DNA from: Anseranas semipalmata
Taxonomy: Eukaryota; Chordata; Aves; Anseriformes; Anseranatidae
DNA length: 64,000 nucleotides
NCBI GenBank assembly: GCA_013399115.1
Contig: VXAA01006455.1
Coordinates: forward strand, 167,816 to 231,815
Reading direction: 5' to 3'
Position 1 is the stretch's first letter, and the number at the start of each line of letters is the position of its first letter. This document shows, piece after piece, positions 50,692 to 62,965 of the stretch. The position numbers and the translations under genes were made by a program. The notes under the pieces were generated by a model. The model saw nothing but the letters and a program-made list of their open reading frames with translations, had not been told where the DNA came from and did no database searches.

Positions 50692-50775
50692 TGATTCTAG
50701 ACTCAGCTCTGATGCTCTTGCCAGCTGATCTTGATCATTTCACCTGATTTCTTTGAAGTGCCCCAGTAAAATGTG
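50692..50775 (+). mobile_element. MIR-like SINE remnant, sense
   Basis: CTCAGCTCTGATGCTCTTGCCAGCTGATCTTG, followed by ATTTCACCTGATTTCTTTG and GCCCCAGTAAAATG, follows the sense MIR order of 'cagctctgccacttac-agctgtgtgaccttgg', then 'cacttcacctctctgggcctcagtttcc' and 'tgtaaaatg'. Decayed. It is the only one of the four in sense orientation. Confidence 0.5.
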
Positions 50776-53157
50776 TGTATATTGTTGTTCGCTTCCTATG
50801 TAAAATTATCCCCTCAAGATGCTGTAGTTTGCCTTAGTCCTTCAGATTTTAAGATAAGTCTGATATATTACATACTTCAGATAACTCCAGTGTGAGAGTT
50901 TTAAAAAGCTATTCCCCATTTTAACTTCCTCCATTCCACTCATGTTTCTTTACAAAAATGAACACACGATTTGATTTTTGAAGGTGAATGGTTTTTAAAC
51001 CTCTTTTAGAAGGGTGATATTCTTTTCTCTTTTTCTTTTTAAAAATATTTTCATAAAGTTACTTTTTATGTAAGGACTGTCTCAGAGGTGCTAAGACATT
51101 TTCTCATTCTTTCAAAAATATAGTGCCTATATGAAATGAACCCCATGAGAAACCATACTTTAGCTTCATTATTAAATATATGGGATATGTGTGACAGGGG
51201 AAAAGAAATGCCAAGTCTGGTGTCACACACTCTATGAGATACTTTCCTACACCTAATAATCTATGGTCCCTTTCCAAAGATGACTGTTAAATTCTAAGTG
51301 AGCTATACTTAATTTAAGCACAGTGATTTAAATTTAAATAGCAAAGATTTTCTAATTTTAATGATGATTCAGTCTTAGAATTGGAGTGGTTGCTTATCTT
51401 TTTGATGAACTAATTAGATGTAATCTCACTTTATGTCTCCATTGTCTTTAATCATTTTTTTCTGACCAGATAGCACTCTTAATTCAGTTCTTTAGCTTCC
51501 AAACTGCAATTGTGTTTATGTATTGTAGGGCATTTGTGGTAACGTTTAGGCTTGCTTGTTTACACTAGCCCCAACATTTCCCCATAATGTTCCAAATGGA
51601 TTTTGATTCTTGCAGTGGTCATAAAATAGTGGGGGAAACGGCTGCAGTAACACGTACAACAATTTTATAGTAGTGCAAATAAGAAAATGCATAATGTTCG
51701 TTACAAGCTGTTGTTTGGAATTTGATCTTTAGAAAAGACTTGTTTCATGCACCCATTTTCATTTGCTATTTCAGAGCTGACAATTTTGGATGGAACTTTT
51801 AGTATTCTAGTCTCAATTCTCTACCTATTTGGTAGAAATGACTTCATCCCAACAGGATGAGTTATGAGCACATCTATCTCAGCTAGGAAATTAATCAAGC
51901 CTCTATCTAATCTGTTTATCAGAGGAAGCTCCTTTTGTACTCTGAACAAATCTTCCATGTCTAGTTTGATGAGCAAAAAAAATTGATATTTTGGGAAACT
52001 AATGCCTTAATCTGTTTCTGCCTCCTTAGTACTGTAGCACCTTAATTCCATAAATACGTGAGGATCTGACTTACAATGAGAAAATCAGGTTCTAAAAGTG
52101 AAGAGAAATAGAGAAGACTGGAAACATTATATGAGAAAGATTTAAATGTGATTTTAGCAACTTCCAGCTTGAGGTTAATATAGAGCAGAAACACTCCTAA
52201 ACAGTGGTTCGGCCAATTGAATGGTAACATGGAAGAGAGACTTGTCAAAGACCCACAGAAAATGCTGTGTTCAGGCACCAGGCCACGTGCAGTAATTGTG
52301 GTTCCACAATGAAACACATATTCAACTCTGCCACCTGGCCTTCCTCTGTTCTCATTACCTCCGGTTTGTGGTAAAGCAGCAGAGTACTTTTGTGCCTGTG
52401 GACACCATGAGAAATTGGTGGTTCTGCACTGAAAATGTCTGTGGTGGCTGATTGCTGGGCCCGCCGTGCTTCTGGGGATGCTCCAATCCCCGAGTGCTGC
52501 AGTGCCCTAGTGCAAGCTGGACCCTGCTGATATTAGACTGCATTTTCCTTTACTAGCAAGATTTTGCCCCTTTTTCTTCCTGAAGGGGTCACTGTTGGTA
52601 CAAGTACCAAGTACCAAGTATCTGGTGGTGCATCTCAACAGAAGCATTGGCGCTCTATAAAATACCAGCCACCTTTCTGGATGTTTTAAAGTAGTGTGAT
52701 TCATGCTGAGCACCTGATGCCCCTGAAGCCTTGTCTTTTGACATGCTCAATTACTTATACAGAGCCATTTTTATTAATACTGTAAATGAACCATTTAAAA
52801 AGAAAAAGCCATCAAATGGGATCATTGCTGTGAAAATTGATCATTTCAAAGAAAAGTCTTTCAAGGGGCTGAAGAGTGAAAAAACCCTTTCCCCCCTTTT
52901 TTATTTTTCCTTCATTCACCTTTTAATCTGCCTGTAATGTTCCCCAAACTTTTAAATCCAGTGAATCGACAGTTCATATTTTTTAATTCTCTTTTCAGAA
53001 ACTCTAACTGTTACCACATGAGTGGAATTGGCCTGAACTTTTAAAATGAGAACTTCTGTTGTAAGTTGTTTAAAAATATTTAAAAGCGAACTCCTTGAAA
53101 CTTCTCTACCATCAAATGAATATTTCTCTCCATTGCTTCTTGCTGTCTTCAAAAATA

Positions 53158-53180
53158 AAACAAACAAACAAACAAACAAA
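53158..53180. repeat. (CAAA)n microsatellite
   Basis: About five to six copies of CAAA running into an A-rich stretch. A simple repeat. Confidence 0.9.
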
Positions 53181-54358
53181 AAAACACAAATCTCTGAGCA
53201 ATATGTCAACTATTTAGATAATCAATTTTTAAGCATTTTGAATAGTTTTCTATTAATAATTTTAGCTAGACAGTAACAATTTATTGGATTTAATTTATCC
53301 ATTATGCTTAAATTCTACAAAAAAAGATTTTATGATGTGATTTGCATGTGAAGTCAGATGTTTATTTTGATCTCAGTGCAGGACCAGTTTTGTGCCTACT
53401 ACAGTTTGTTTGAGTTAGATCAAGTGCTGAGAGTTTAAAATGGCAAAGAAGTATTTGAAAGTGGGTAAAGGATAAATATTTGTATATTGCACAAGGCACA
53501 TACCCGTGATCTGATGCACAGAGATTTTCTTTGCTGCTGTAGGTTTTTACTTTTTCCTTTCACTAATTAAGGGACCAAACATAGCATTTGCATCAAAATT
53601 TATTAGTCCAGCTTCAGTTTATTGATGGTAAACACACTTTCTGAAATTGCAAGCAAGCACCTTTACCCAGTTACAGCAGCAGGAAGCATGCCTGGCTGTT
53701 GGAGAGAATCCAGGACATCCTCAGCCTTTCAGCTTTCCTCTGTGTTGGATTTTCTTTTGTTGAGGCTGTTGTTAGTTTTCTTCATTTCCTGTACTGCAAG
53801 AATTTCTAAATAAGAGCTGGTTGATTTCTACATTTGTTATTTCTCACTTCAAAGTTAGGGTGTTCGCTGATCCACTGAACAGATGTAAACTTATTTTCCT
53901 GGACAACATTTATTAGGGTTTCTTCCCTTTTCCTAACTATAGAACTTGACTGCAAGTGTGCCGGCCACATTGGGTGGCCCTCAGGAGGAACGCCTACAGA
54001 CTGCATGGTGTGCTGTGTCTGAGGTATTGAAGGTTGCATCTTTAAACAGTACTGCGCATGGTTTATTTGCAAACCATACCAGGTCCTTAATCAGAAGCAG
54101 CATCGCTAGGCAGGGGTGACTCTTGCCTCCAGAGAAATGCATGAGGGGTTATGAGGGGAGGAAAAAGCAGGGCTGGGCAGCAGGCACCAGCCATGAGGTG
54201 CTAGCTGCTGGTGGCTCTGCAGTGTCTGGGAGAGCCCTTGTTCCCCAGCTCCAAGTCAATGAGGATCTCAGTAAGCCGTTAGCTGTTAAGAGTACTTTGT
54301 GATGGGTTTTCTGCTGCTTTTCCCCCAGCTTCTTCCTTTCATCTTCACAAAATCCATT

Positions 54359-54390
54359 AAAAAAAAAAAANAAAAAAAAAAAAAAAAAAA
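54359..54390. repeat. Poly-A tract (about 32) with one unresolved base
   Basis: Thirty-two bases of A with a single N at 54,371. It ends about 170 bp left of the antisense CR1. CR1 does not use poly-A tails, so this run is not the CR1 end. It may be a simple A expansion or the tail of an unrecognised plus-oriented retrocopy lying to its left. Confidence 0.9.
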
Positions 54391-54559
54391 GTCTGTAACT
54401 GGAACACATACTCTGTTTTAGAGGTGAAGGCTGCCATTTGTGTCTCTTCTGAATAATGATACACATCATTATGTGGTTAGGGATACTTCCTAAAGGAAGA
54501 AACTTCCTTTAAAGAAAGAAACTTTGTCAGTGATGAGAACATGTTTGAATTTTGTTGAG

Positions 54560-55350
54560 CAAAGTGGTGATCCAGATGAGCCATTATTTTGTCTGGATGA
54601 GCCTTTCTAAGGACAGAAACTCTTAACCCGTTCGACAACCTATTCCAGCACCGAACTACCCTGCCAGGCAAAATATTTTTCCAACTGTCCATCTTGTACC
54701 TCTGAAGCTGCAAGGTGTGGTTGTTGTCCTAGCTGTGCTGTCTGGACTACCAAGGGGAGTTTGGTGCTGTTGTTCTGATAACTGCCCTTCAACTAGTTGT
54801 AGGCAGTTATTAAATTGCCTTGTGGTCTCCTCTTCACCGAACTTACTGTGCCCAGCTCCCTCAGCTTCTCTACATAGGGTGTACACATTAGGCACTGTGG
54901 TGGCCCGTTGTTGGACCTTTTTCACTTTCTCTGGATCCCTCTTGAACTGAGGGTCTCCAGGGTCTGCCTCATCACTAGCTTCCCTGGCCACGGTCCTCCT
55001 AATGCTGTTCAGTGAGCAATTTGTTTTGTTCATAGTGGGGGCTCACTGTTGAAGCCTGGTACAGCCTCTACTGTACCATCAGATTCTCTTAAGGGCTGCT
55101 GCTTGGTAAGGTACTTCCCAGCCTGTATCAATGTATGGGGTTACTGCACTCCAGGTGCAGGATTCTGCATTTTTCCTTATTGAAAGTCATGATGTTTCTG
55201 TTGGCTCAGTCCTCAAATTTATTGACATCCTTCTGGATTGAGGCTCTGGCATTGACCATGTCAGCTATTCCCCCTAGCTCTGCGCTGTCTGAAAGTCTGC
55301 TGAGTCTGTTACCTTCCTATCTGAGTGGAGGTCAGTCTATAAAAGCCTAC
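54560..55350 (-). mobile_element. CR1 LINE 3' region, antisense, about 0.8 kb
   Basis: The plus strand reads as the reverse complement of the CR1 3' region. Landmarks in order are: CAACCTATTCCAGCACC with ACTACCCTGCCAGGCAAA (about 54,637-54,670); CTTGTACCTCTGAAGCTGCAAGG; GAGTTTGGTGCTG...TGATAACTGCCCTTCAACTAGTTGTAGG; CCAGCTCCCTCAGCTTCTCTACATAG (about 54,852-54,878); CCCAGCCTGTATCAATGTATGGGGTTA (about 55,117-55,143); CAGGTGCAGGATTCTGCATTTTTCCTTATTGAAAGTCATGA; and ATGTCAGCTATTCCCCCTAGCTCTGC. The octamer-type 3' terminus expected at the left end is missing or too diverged to see. It is moderately diverged with small indels and no intact reverse-transcriptase frame, so immobile. The 125-codon minus frame inside it (54,656-55,033) is degraded CR1 3' sequence, not a gene. 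Confidence 0.9.
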
Positions 55351-57598
55351 TGATAAAGTTTGTACTGTTATTTTTGTTTTCATACCCTCCTAAGATTCTC
55401 AGCAATGGTTTTTGGAGGCAAAATTTCCATTATCCGTAAGATTATACTCCAGCTTACCTAAAGAGAAGGAAGGACTCAGTAGTACAGCAGAACTTGGCGT
55501 TTCATTTCTTATGCAGAAATGATGTAGGTATATTTAGGTGAAAGTATGAAATTTTATAATTCTTGCATGTAGTTTTTTTTTTTTTTCCAGCCAAAGCATT
55601 TTTTGTTGTCTTTATTTCACTGGCCAGTATAAACAGTCTGCTGTCTCTAGATTTAGATATAATTTCTTGTTCTGAACAAAAGGATTTGGTTTGAGACAAA
55701 GGAGTGTGATGAGTATTAAGAAAGTATTTTCAGGTTAGAGGCTAAGTCTCTTTTAGGTGGAGAAATGCCAGCATCACATTTGGCCTTCTAAAATCTTTTA
55801 TCAGATGTCTTATCTAGGTTCCACATACACGTGGAACTTTGTATTACTTCAGGTACTATTGGACAGTTTTAGTCTAAGGGACACTGGTTGAATTTCTGTA
55901 CCATCTTAGAAATGTGATATAGTAAAAATAGGTTTTACATACCCTTGCCTTGTTGTCCTGCCCTGTGTTTGTTCAGTTGCTGTTTTATTGCATACAACTT
56001 ACCAGTTTTCTGGAAGCACGAAAAACTTAAAAAGCTGTTTTACTGTATCTGTGTTAACTGAAATTTTTGTGTGTACTGGCATGTTCAAAAGGAAAGAACA
56101 TTGCACAAATGAATATATGCATTCATGCAACATCATACCAGAGTATATGTCGTTTAATACTGCTTAGAAGAGGGTTCCTTGGAAGGTGACCTTAGAAAGC
56201 TCCTAAGGTGACCTTAGCAACTCAGTGTCTCATCCTGCAAAATTTTCAAATTCTAGATATTTCCACTGTGTACTGTGAAGGGTACAAACATTTTTTATTT
56301 GTTTATTTTTTATTTGTTTATTATTTGTTGGCTGATCCACCTATGAGTCTATATGTGGTGAAAATTTGCAAGACCCAGGCCTAAGGAAAAAGTTCAAGAA
56401 AATAAACATTATTTCTAGTTATGCATACATCATATTTTTTTAAAAAGTCCTCCATATATACCTTAATTATTTTTATAACAAGTGTGTATATAATGTACAG
56501 GGTCCCCACATACTAAAGCTTGGTTAAACTGGCATAGTTCCAATTTGCAGCATTTATTCTTACTTGGTAATACGATATGAAATCTTATAAGACACGAGAG
56601 TTTGAACTGAGGCAAAGGAATATATTTTTTTTTTGAGATATTGTTTATCTTACATGCTAGCCCCAAGCCAGACATGCATTTATTAAACTCTTTATATTTG
56701 CAAATTTTAATTTAAGCCAGAGAAGAAAACCCTGGCAAAACATGAAAAGCCACTTTAATCTAATCTATCTGTTATGGTGTGTTTTTTGTTGTTTAAGTCT
56801 CATTATTTGAACCCATTAACTAAATGACCAAGTGGTTCCAGCTCCCAGTTTATAAGATAGATGATGGATGCTGTAGTATTATAGGCCATTATTCTGAAAT
56901 AAAATGTTGTTTTTTACAAGAACTGACACTTTGTGACTGAAAAATGGTGGTTGTACATCATGCATGTGTTCATGGAGCTGGAGGGAAGAGGAAGGTCTAC
57001 AGAAACAGAGAGGGGGCCTTTTGGGGCTCTATTGAGGAGCTCAGGGGACTGAGCCCAGTGGTGGCCCCTTGTTCACTTGTCCCAGTGACTGCCAGGTCCA
57101 CCTGGATAGCTAAGGAGGCTTCTGGTCTTGTGTGGAAGATGTGTATTTGTAAAGTGGGATGAAGGCAAGCTTCTGTGCAGGGGTGGGGTTTTTGTGATGG
57201 GATTCTGCCTTTACTTCAGTTAGATCTCACAGTCTTTCCTTAACCTCGTCATCAGAACTAACTTATCTGGTTCACTTCACCCTTATGTTCAACTAGACTT
57301 CCTCATGTGCTCAACATGCAAAATACAAGGCTAAGCAAGGAATACATTTACAAAAGACCCTCCAAGAAATATATCATACTAAGTTCTTGTTTGCTGCAAT
57401 ATATCAAGCCATAATAGTGGAGACTATGTGTAAGTCTGTACAGTAATTTTAAAGAAAATGAAGAGAACTGCAGCTCAGTTTACCTCCCAGAACTACAAAT
57501 TCATGATCGATCCTACAGGTCCACATTAGGAACTGGATTATAATGTATATCCACATGATTTAAATATTCAGTGTAGTTGCTTTCCGATGCTTTATATG

Positions 57599-57622
57599 TT
57601 TGTGTGTGTGTGTGTGTCTGTG
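57599..57622. repeat. (TG)n microsatellite
   Basis: About nine TG copies, then TCTGTG. It is the only clean TG dinucleotide array in the window. Alternating TG tracts can adopt Z-DNA and are often length-polymorphic. Confidence 0.92.
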
Positions 57623-60600
57623 TTAAAGAAAAACCTAATGTAAGAATTTTATTATGGTGGAAGATTGCAAGTTGAACCAGATGGCATTAATTACCCTTGA
57701 GAGAGTCTGTTTTTATCATATACAGTAGTGTAGTAAAAACCCAAACCACCCAAAGAACATACTGTGTCTTTCCTGGCTACCAAAATCAATTAAAACAACC
57801 GTTACCATTAGCTGAGATTGTACGTTGTTGTTTGTTTTTCCAGCAAATGTAACCTCCCACCCTGCTGTAGAGAAGGAGGTAGAACGGGCTGTTATTTGAT
57901 CAGGAAAGCAGTATTCAGGTTCGACTATTTCTCACAGTGATTCCTTTGCCTACAGCTTCTTATAGCTGTACAAAATTATCAAGAAAGTAATGGCAAATGG
58001 GCTCTGATGATAACAGATTGTTGACAGCAAAGCTTCAAGCAAAGTGAAAGGAAGCAAGCAGGAAGAGACATAATAACAGGGGAAGATGTGCTCTGGTAAC
58101 CTTGCATGGGCAGCAGGCTGGAGCTCAGTGCTCCTTCACCTGAAAGCCTTTGCAGTCACAGCTACTGCCTTGAGTGCTAAGATAAAAAACACAGGTGGCT
58201 TCCCTTTTCCTGCACAGGCAGCTAAAGGGTATTCCTGACCATGAAGACAGCATGTTGGCTGCTGGCTGCTTGTTGGCAGGCCGTGATGTGCTGTTTTCCT
58301 ACTCGCTCCCTTGTGACACTGCTGGTAGTGTCACAGCATTTTATTTTTATTTTAGTATGCTGAAAGGGACATGCTTTGTGGATTTGCTATTTAGATTGAT
58401 ATTCTTAAATTGAAACCATTTTTTGGTTACAAGAAGTTAATATAATGCTTGAATTTGGTAAGTTTTATTTTGTTTTATGCATTTATAATTAAACACAGGC
58501 CAACTGTATTTGACTAAAAGCCTGCTGATTCCCTACAAAACAAAAAATGCAAAACCAAATTGGTTTCTTTTGCATATGCATCCTTTGTGTTCCATATAGC
58601 AGTATTTTCAAACGCTAGCCATGAATGATAAGCCTCTGAAGCAGGTGTTTATAATGGAAGCCACATTTTAAAGTAAAAAGCTGATTTCTTGTCTCTGTTA
58701 CAGAATCTCCGCAAAAGACCAACGACGAGCTTAGCTTTATACCAGTATAAGGGGGGAAAGACATTAGCCTTAAAAAAGACCAGCTTGATACCTCATGGAA
58801 AATACTGAGGTACCTTAGAGTTAACTATGTTTTTTTAGATAAATGCATACATGTCCTTTCATAAGACCAAATTCTATCCTCTAATTATTCCATACCACTG
58901 AACCCAAAACAATATTGACAATATTTTCTAAACATAGCAGAACAAAACTTTCTTTTAAAGTACCCTTTCAGAACAACACATAGCATAAGTGAGTTTAGTT
59001 TTATTCTCAATTATGACTGAATAGTCTCAAGGACAACACTAGAAAAATGTATGCCGTTGTGTTGAGGGGGGAAAAAGAAAAGGAAAGTCTAAGTCTTTCT
59101 GCAGCAGGCAGTTCTGGTCATTCCCCCCCAGGAATGAAAAAGCCTTCCTTTACTCTCTCAAAAGTATTTTACCTGGGGACAGTCAGACAATGTTGTTCTC
59201 GAGTATGTGTAGAGATTAACATAAATTTAAATTGCATACTATGTGCGTTGCATATTTTCTGTCTCTTTAGGTAACACCTTTAGCTTGGAGGCTGTAGATT
59301 ACTCCTTTCCACTCTCTCTAGTTATGGAAGAAGGCTGCAGACGTAGTGCTCAGCAGGAGCTGATATTTACCATGTTGTAGAAACATGTACAGATTTACCT
59401 GACACTTACACAGAGGAAGTAGAAGAACCTTTGCAGTGAACTTTTGTGTCCGGGGGCTGTTTTGGTCTACACAGGTCAGTGGCGTGATTGGCAGCAGATG
59501 ACTCCATCCTTCACAGGGTTGATGAAGACCAAGTCATCCATTTCCCTTGGAGTGATTCCTTCTCTCAGGATGACATCTGTCTTACCAATCTCTTTCTGTG
59601 TATATCATACAGTTTTCACTTCATTGACTGCTGGTTTTGGACACTGAAATCATTTCTAGCTGAAATGCTAGAAGAGCCATTGGAAAATATGTCTGCTGGT
59701 GAGCTTGATCAATAGCAATAGCCCTAGAGCAGTGTTAGGCTGATGGAAACAAGTCTTCCTGAAGTTCAGAAGTAAATCTCACTGCCCTTCTTCCATCAGT
59801 TTAAATTTGGCCTCATTAGTATTTTTGCTGATGTATTGCTGTGCATTTACCTGGGCACTTCAAGCCTGATGGGGCTATAACCCAATTTGGGGGTGTTAGC
59901 CACGAGGGGACATACCTGATCCTCTGAGATTTCTAGGTTTGCTAGAAAAACTCCTCCTGGGCAAACATGTCTTTCTCAGGGATTACAGAACAAGTGTAGC
60001 TGAGCTCCACTGTGGTTTCTGCCAGCAGCCCTGCAGCAGGACGCTGCAGTAATCCTTGTCACAGCTGCAGGGAACCTTGTCATGGCCAGCACTGCTGTCA
60101 CTGTGCTTCAAAGTGATGCTGCAGCCTCTGCCAGCTCCATCTGGGCCAAGCCTGCATGCAGGCAGCGAGCACAAGCTCTGCATCCTGATGGAAACACCGG
60201 GGTGGCCCAGCAATAGCAAGTGGTATAAAGTCATCAACACAGCCCCAGAGACAGTGTGCTTACCAGAAACCATCAAAGCTCACTGGTTATCACCTGCTAC
60301 ATCACCACGTTGTTTTCAACGTAACACAAGGCACCAAGACCCAGATCAACTCTTGGTGAGAGAGAGAAGGCTTTCTTGGCAGCTCTGCCTTCACTGGCAC
60401 TGGTGGGTCTGACTTGTTAGGAAAGGTTTAAAGAACTAAAGGTGTAGAGCTTATTTCAGTGATTATTTGAGGGACATAATAGCAGCATATGTGTATTTGA
60501 AGCATAGAAAGAGTTTGCCCTACGTCCCTGTCCCCACAGGTACAGACTACTTCTAGATCTGAAGCCTGCCTTAACCTACCTGCAGTGCTACCGGTGCACC

Positions 60601-62285
60601 GCTGTGCTTCTTCATGATACTTCCTCCACAACCTCTCTTGCTTCACACCTTCCCAAACTCCTTGTGGCCCTGGCAAGGTAAAGGTATGCTAAGGGGCAGT
60701 TATCAAACTTCATACTTTTGTGTGGGTTCAATGTTTTCACTTCTGAATCCAGCTCTTAAGTTTTTCAAACCTTGAGAAATTGGAGAAGACAAGAAATGGC
60801 ATAACACAGTTATGAATGCACATGCCTGACACTGGGTGCCCTTTACAATTTGCGTCTTTCCTGCTGGCACAGGGCTGATTATAAAGACTATTAAAAGGCA
60901 CTTCAAGGTATATTAAAATCTTATGACTCTGTCATGCATCACTGTTCCTAGACAAAGCTGTAAAAAGTATTACTAACTACAAAAGGCAGTCCATTTTTAA
61001 TGTCGGTGGTAGTCATTTGCTTTACTATATTGTAGCATCCCATAAAACATGTTTTATTGATCTCAAAACTGAATGTCCATACAACATACCTGCACTGGAT
61101 AGTTTATAGGGGTTTTGCAGGTAGGTGCATTTGCTTAATGAATCACTGGTGTCTTGCTCTTACCCGTGCTTCCCTCAGTGTTGTGATGCAGAGCTTCCAA
61201 TCAGAATGGCAAAAAGTCTCTTGCTAGTATTAGCAACTGTTGTGCAGACAGTGCCTTAGCCATGGATTTCACTGCCTGGAAACAAGCAATAAAAAGCAAT
61301 CTTCATGATAATGATTGCTCAAGTTGCTTTTTTATACAACTGGAAAAGATTTTCTGTTTGATTCTGAGGTAGTATTTCTATATCTCTTGATAATACTTCC
61401 CCTTTGGAACTGGAAGTAATTTTTTTTTTTTTAATAGTGTGCAATACTAGCAAGAGTTGCATGTATACTGCTGAAATTATTATAGGGAAGTGAATCCAAT
61501 CTCTTCCTTGTGTATCTTGAAGTCTTCTTTATGGTGGAATTGTTCTGATTCCTCTTCCAATGGATATTTTCAGTTTGACCCTCCTATTTTCCTTCTGTGA
61601 GGACTAATGCAGCCAGTACTTCTGTGTAAGTGTATATTCAAGCAGCTGTGAGCTAATCCTGTGTTCCCTGGCAACAACTTCTCTTTTCTTTCCTTATCTT
61701 TCTGAGGTGCTATAAGGGTTTGATCCAAGGCACCATTAGTAGAATAGACATAATGATTGTATCAGCTGATTAGAGACATCTAATGTATTTGCTGGACATC
61801 AGTTACTGCTCATTAAAGGAAATAGTTCAAGGGAAGACTTCGTGAGTCTGCACAAGAGAAGTTTTATTGTTGAACAAGAAGCTAGAAAAATGATATTTTT
61901 CTCAGAGGCATGTAGGCAAGTTTCCCATGTCCTCACTGCTGTGAAGGGTCACTGGTGGAAAGGCAGCTTGTCTTTTGGTTTAGATTTACCCATCTGTTTG
62001 GTGTAATTTACACAGCTTCCAAGATATAGTTCCCCTTTGGATTCTCAGTGGGTGATTGCATTGGGAATCTCTTTTCCCAAGCTACATTTGTCTTACTTTG
62101 CCGGAGAGGTGAGCTGGTGGCTGCTGCTATGAATAATACTTAAGTACTTAGGTATCATAATTACATCTGTGTACCAGAGTGGGCAGTTCAGTATATTGTG
62201 GTTTCAAACTTCTTCACAGCTGTAATAGGATTTTTTCAACTATTATTTGCTTTGACTTCTGTGGAGCCATATTAATTACCAAATA

Positions 62286-62327
62286 NNNNNNNNNNNNATA
62301 ACAAATATATATATATATATATATATA
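62286..62327. repeat. 12-base assembly gap beside (AT)n microsatellite
   Basis: Twelve N at 62,286-62,297 are followed by about 23 bp of pure AT alternation at 62,305-62,327. The gap is probably an unresolved portion of the same AT-rich array, so the true repeat is likely longer. Confidence 0.9.
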
Positions 62328-62948
62328 AAATAAATTTGCTTGTGTTACTTTATTTTCTTGCATCTATTTGGCTCTTGCCAGAACTCTTTCCAAACAACAA
62401 CATAATTTAGTGGAGGAAATAAGCTCAGCTGGACTATGAAAGCTTTATTAAAAGGGCTGCTCTCTGCATGCAGTGAATATTTAATCATTGTCCTTATTTT
62501 CTGCTCTCATTTTCAATTCAGTGCATTCTATAGTTTTTAATTATAAAAAAAATGATGAAGATATGCTCTTCTTTCTCTTGAATATTTCAAAGATATTCTC
62601 ATTTGAATTTGATACTGAAAACTGTATTTTATTATTTTGAAGATGGTTTTGGAGTCATCCAGACTCTCAGAAGTTTTACTATGTTCAGCACTTCTGGATC
62701 CAGGAAAATACTAGCTGAAACCCTGATGCTGTTAAATTCAATAGACTATGCCATTGACTTAAATAATGCTAGGATTTACGTATTTATTTTGGGGTAGGTT
62801 AACATACTAGCATAAGTTCATGGTAATGCATGATTTTTGCTGAAAGTTATGTAATATTTATGGATTTTAGATTAGTTGATTTATGAGTTACTAGCAAATA
62901 AAATGACTTGATTTAGCAACTTAGGAATTTCAAATTCTGATAGACACG

Positions 62949-62965
62949 ATATATATATATATATT
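62949..62965. repeat. (AT)n microsatellite
   Basis: Eight AT copies followed by T and A runs. A second AT array about 620 bp from the first. Confidence 0.9.

Larger units (their letters stand above)
47785..54350. other. Non-coding block with one MIR remnant and simple repeats
   Basis: No gene was recognised. The block contains a TATG/TA-rich stretch at about 49,390-49,444, T15 at 50,119-50,133, a sense MIR-like fragment near 50.7 kb and a CAAA array at 53.16 kb. A possible 3'-terminal exon-like frame at 48,948-49,096 is treated under findings. Otherwise AT-rich single-copy sequence. Confidence 0.7.

Noticed and set aside
54656..55033. 125-codon minus-strand open frame
   Set aside because: It lies entirely within the antisense CR1 3' region and is decayed transposon sequence, not a host gene.
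58704..58752. Acceptor-like CTTGTCTCTGTTACAG followed by a short open stretch
   Set aside because: No acceptable donor follows, and the peptide resembles nothing known.
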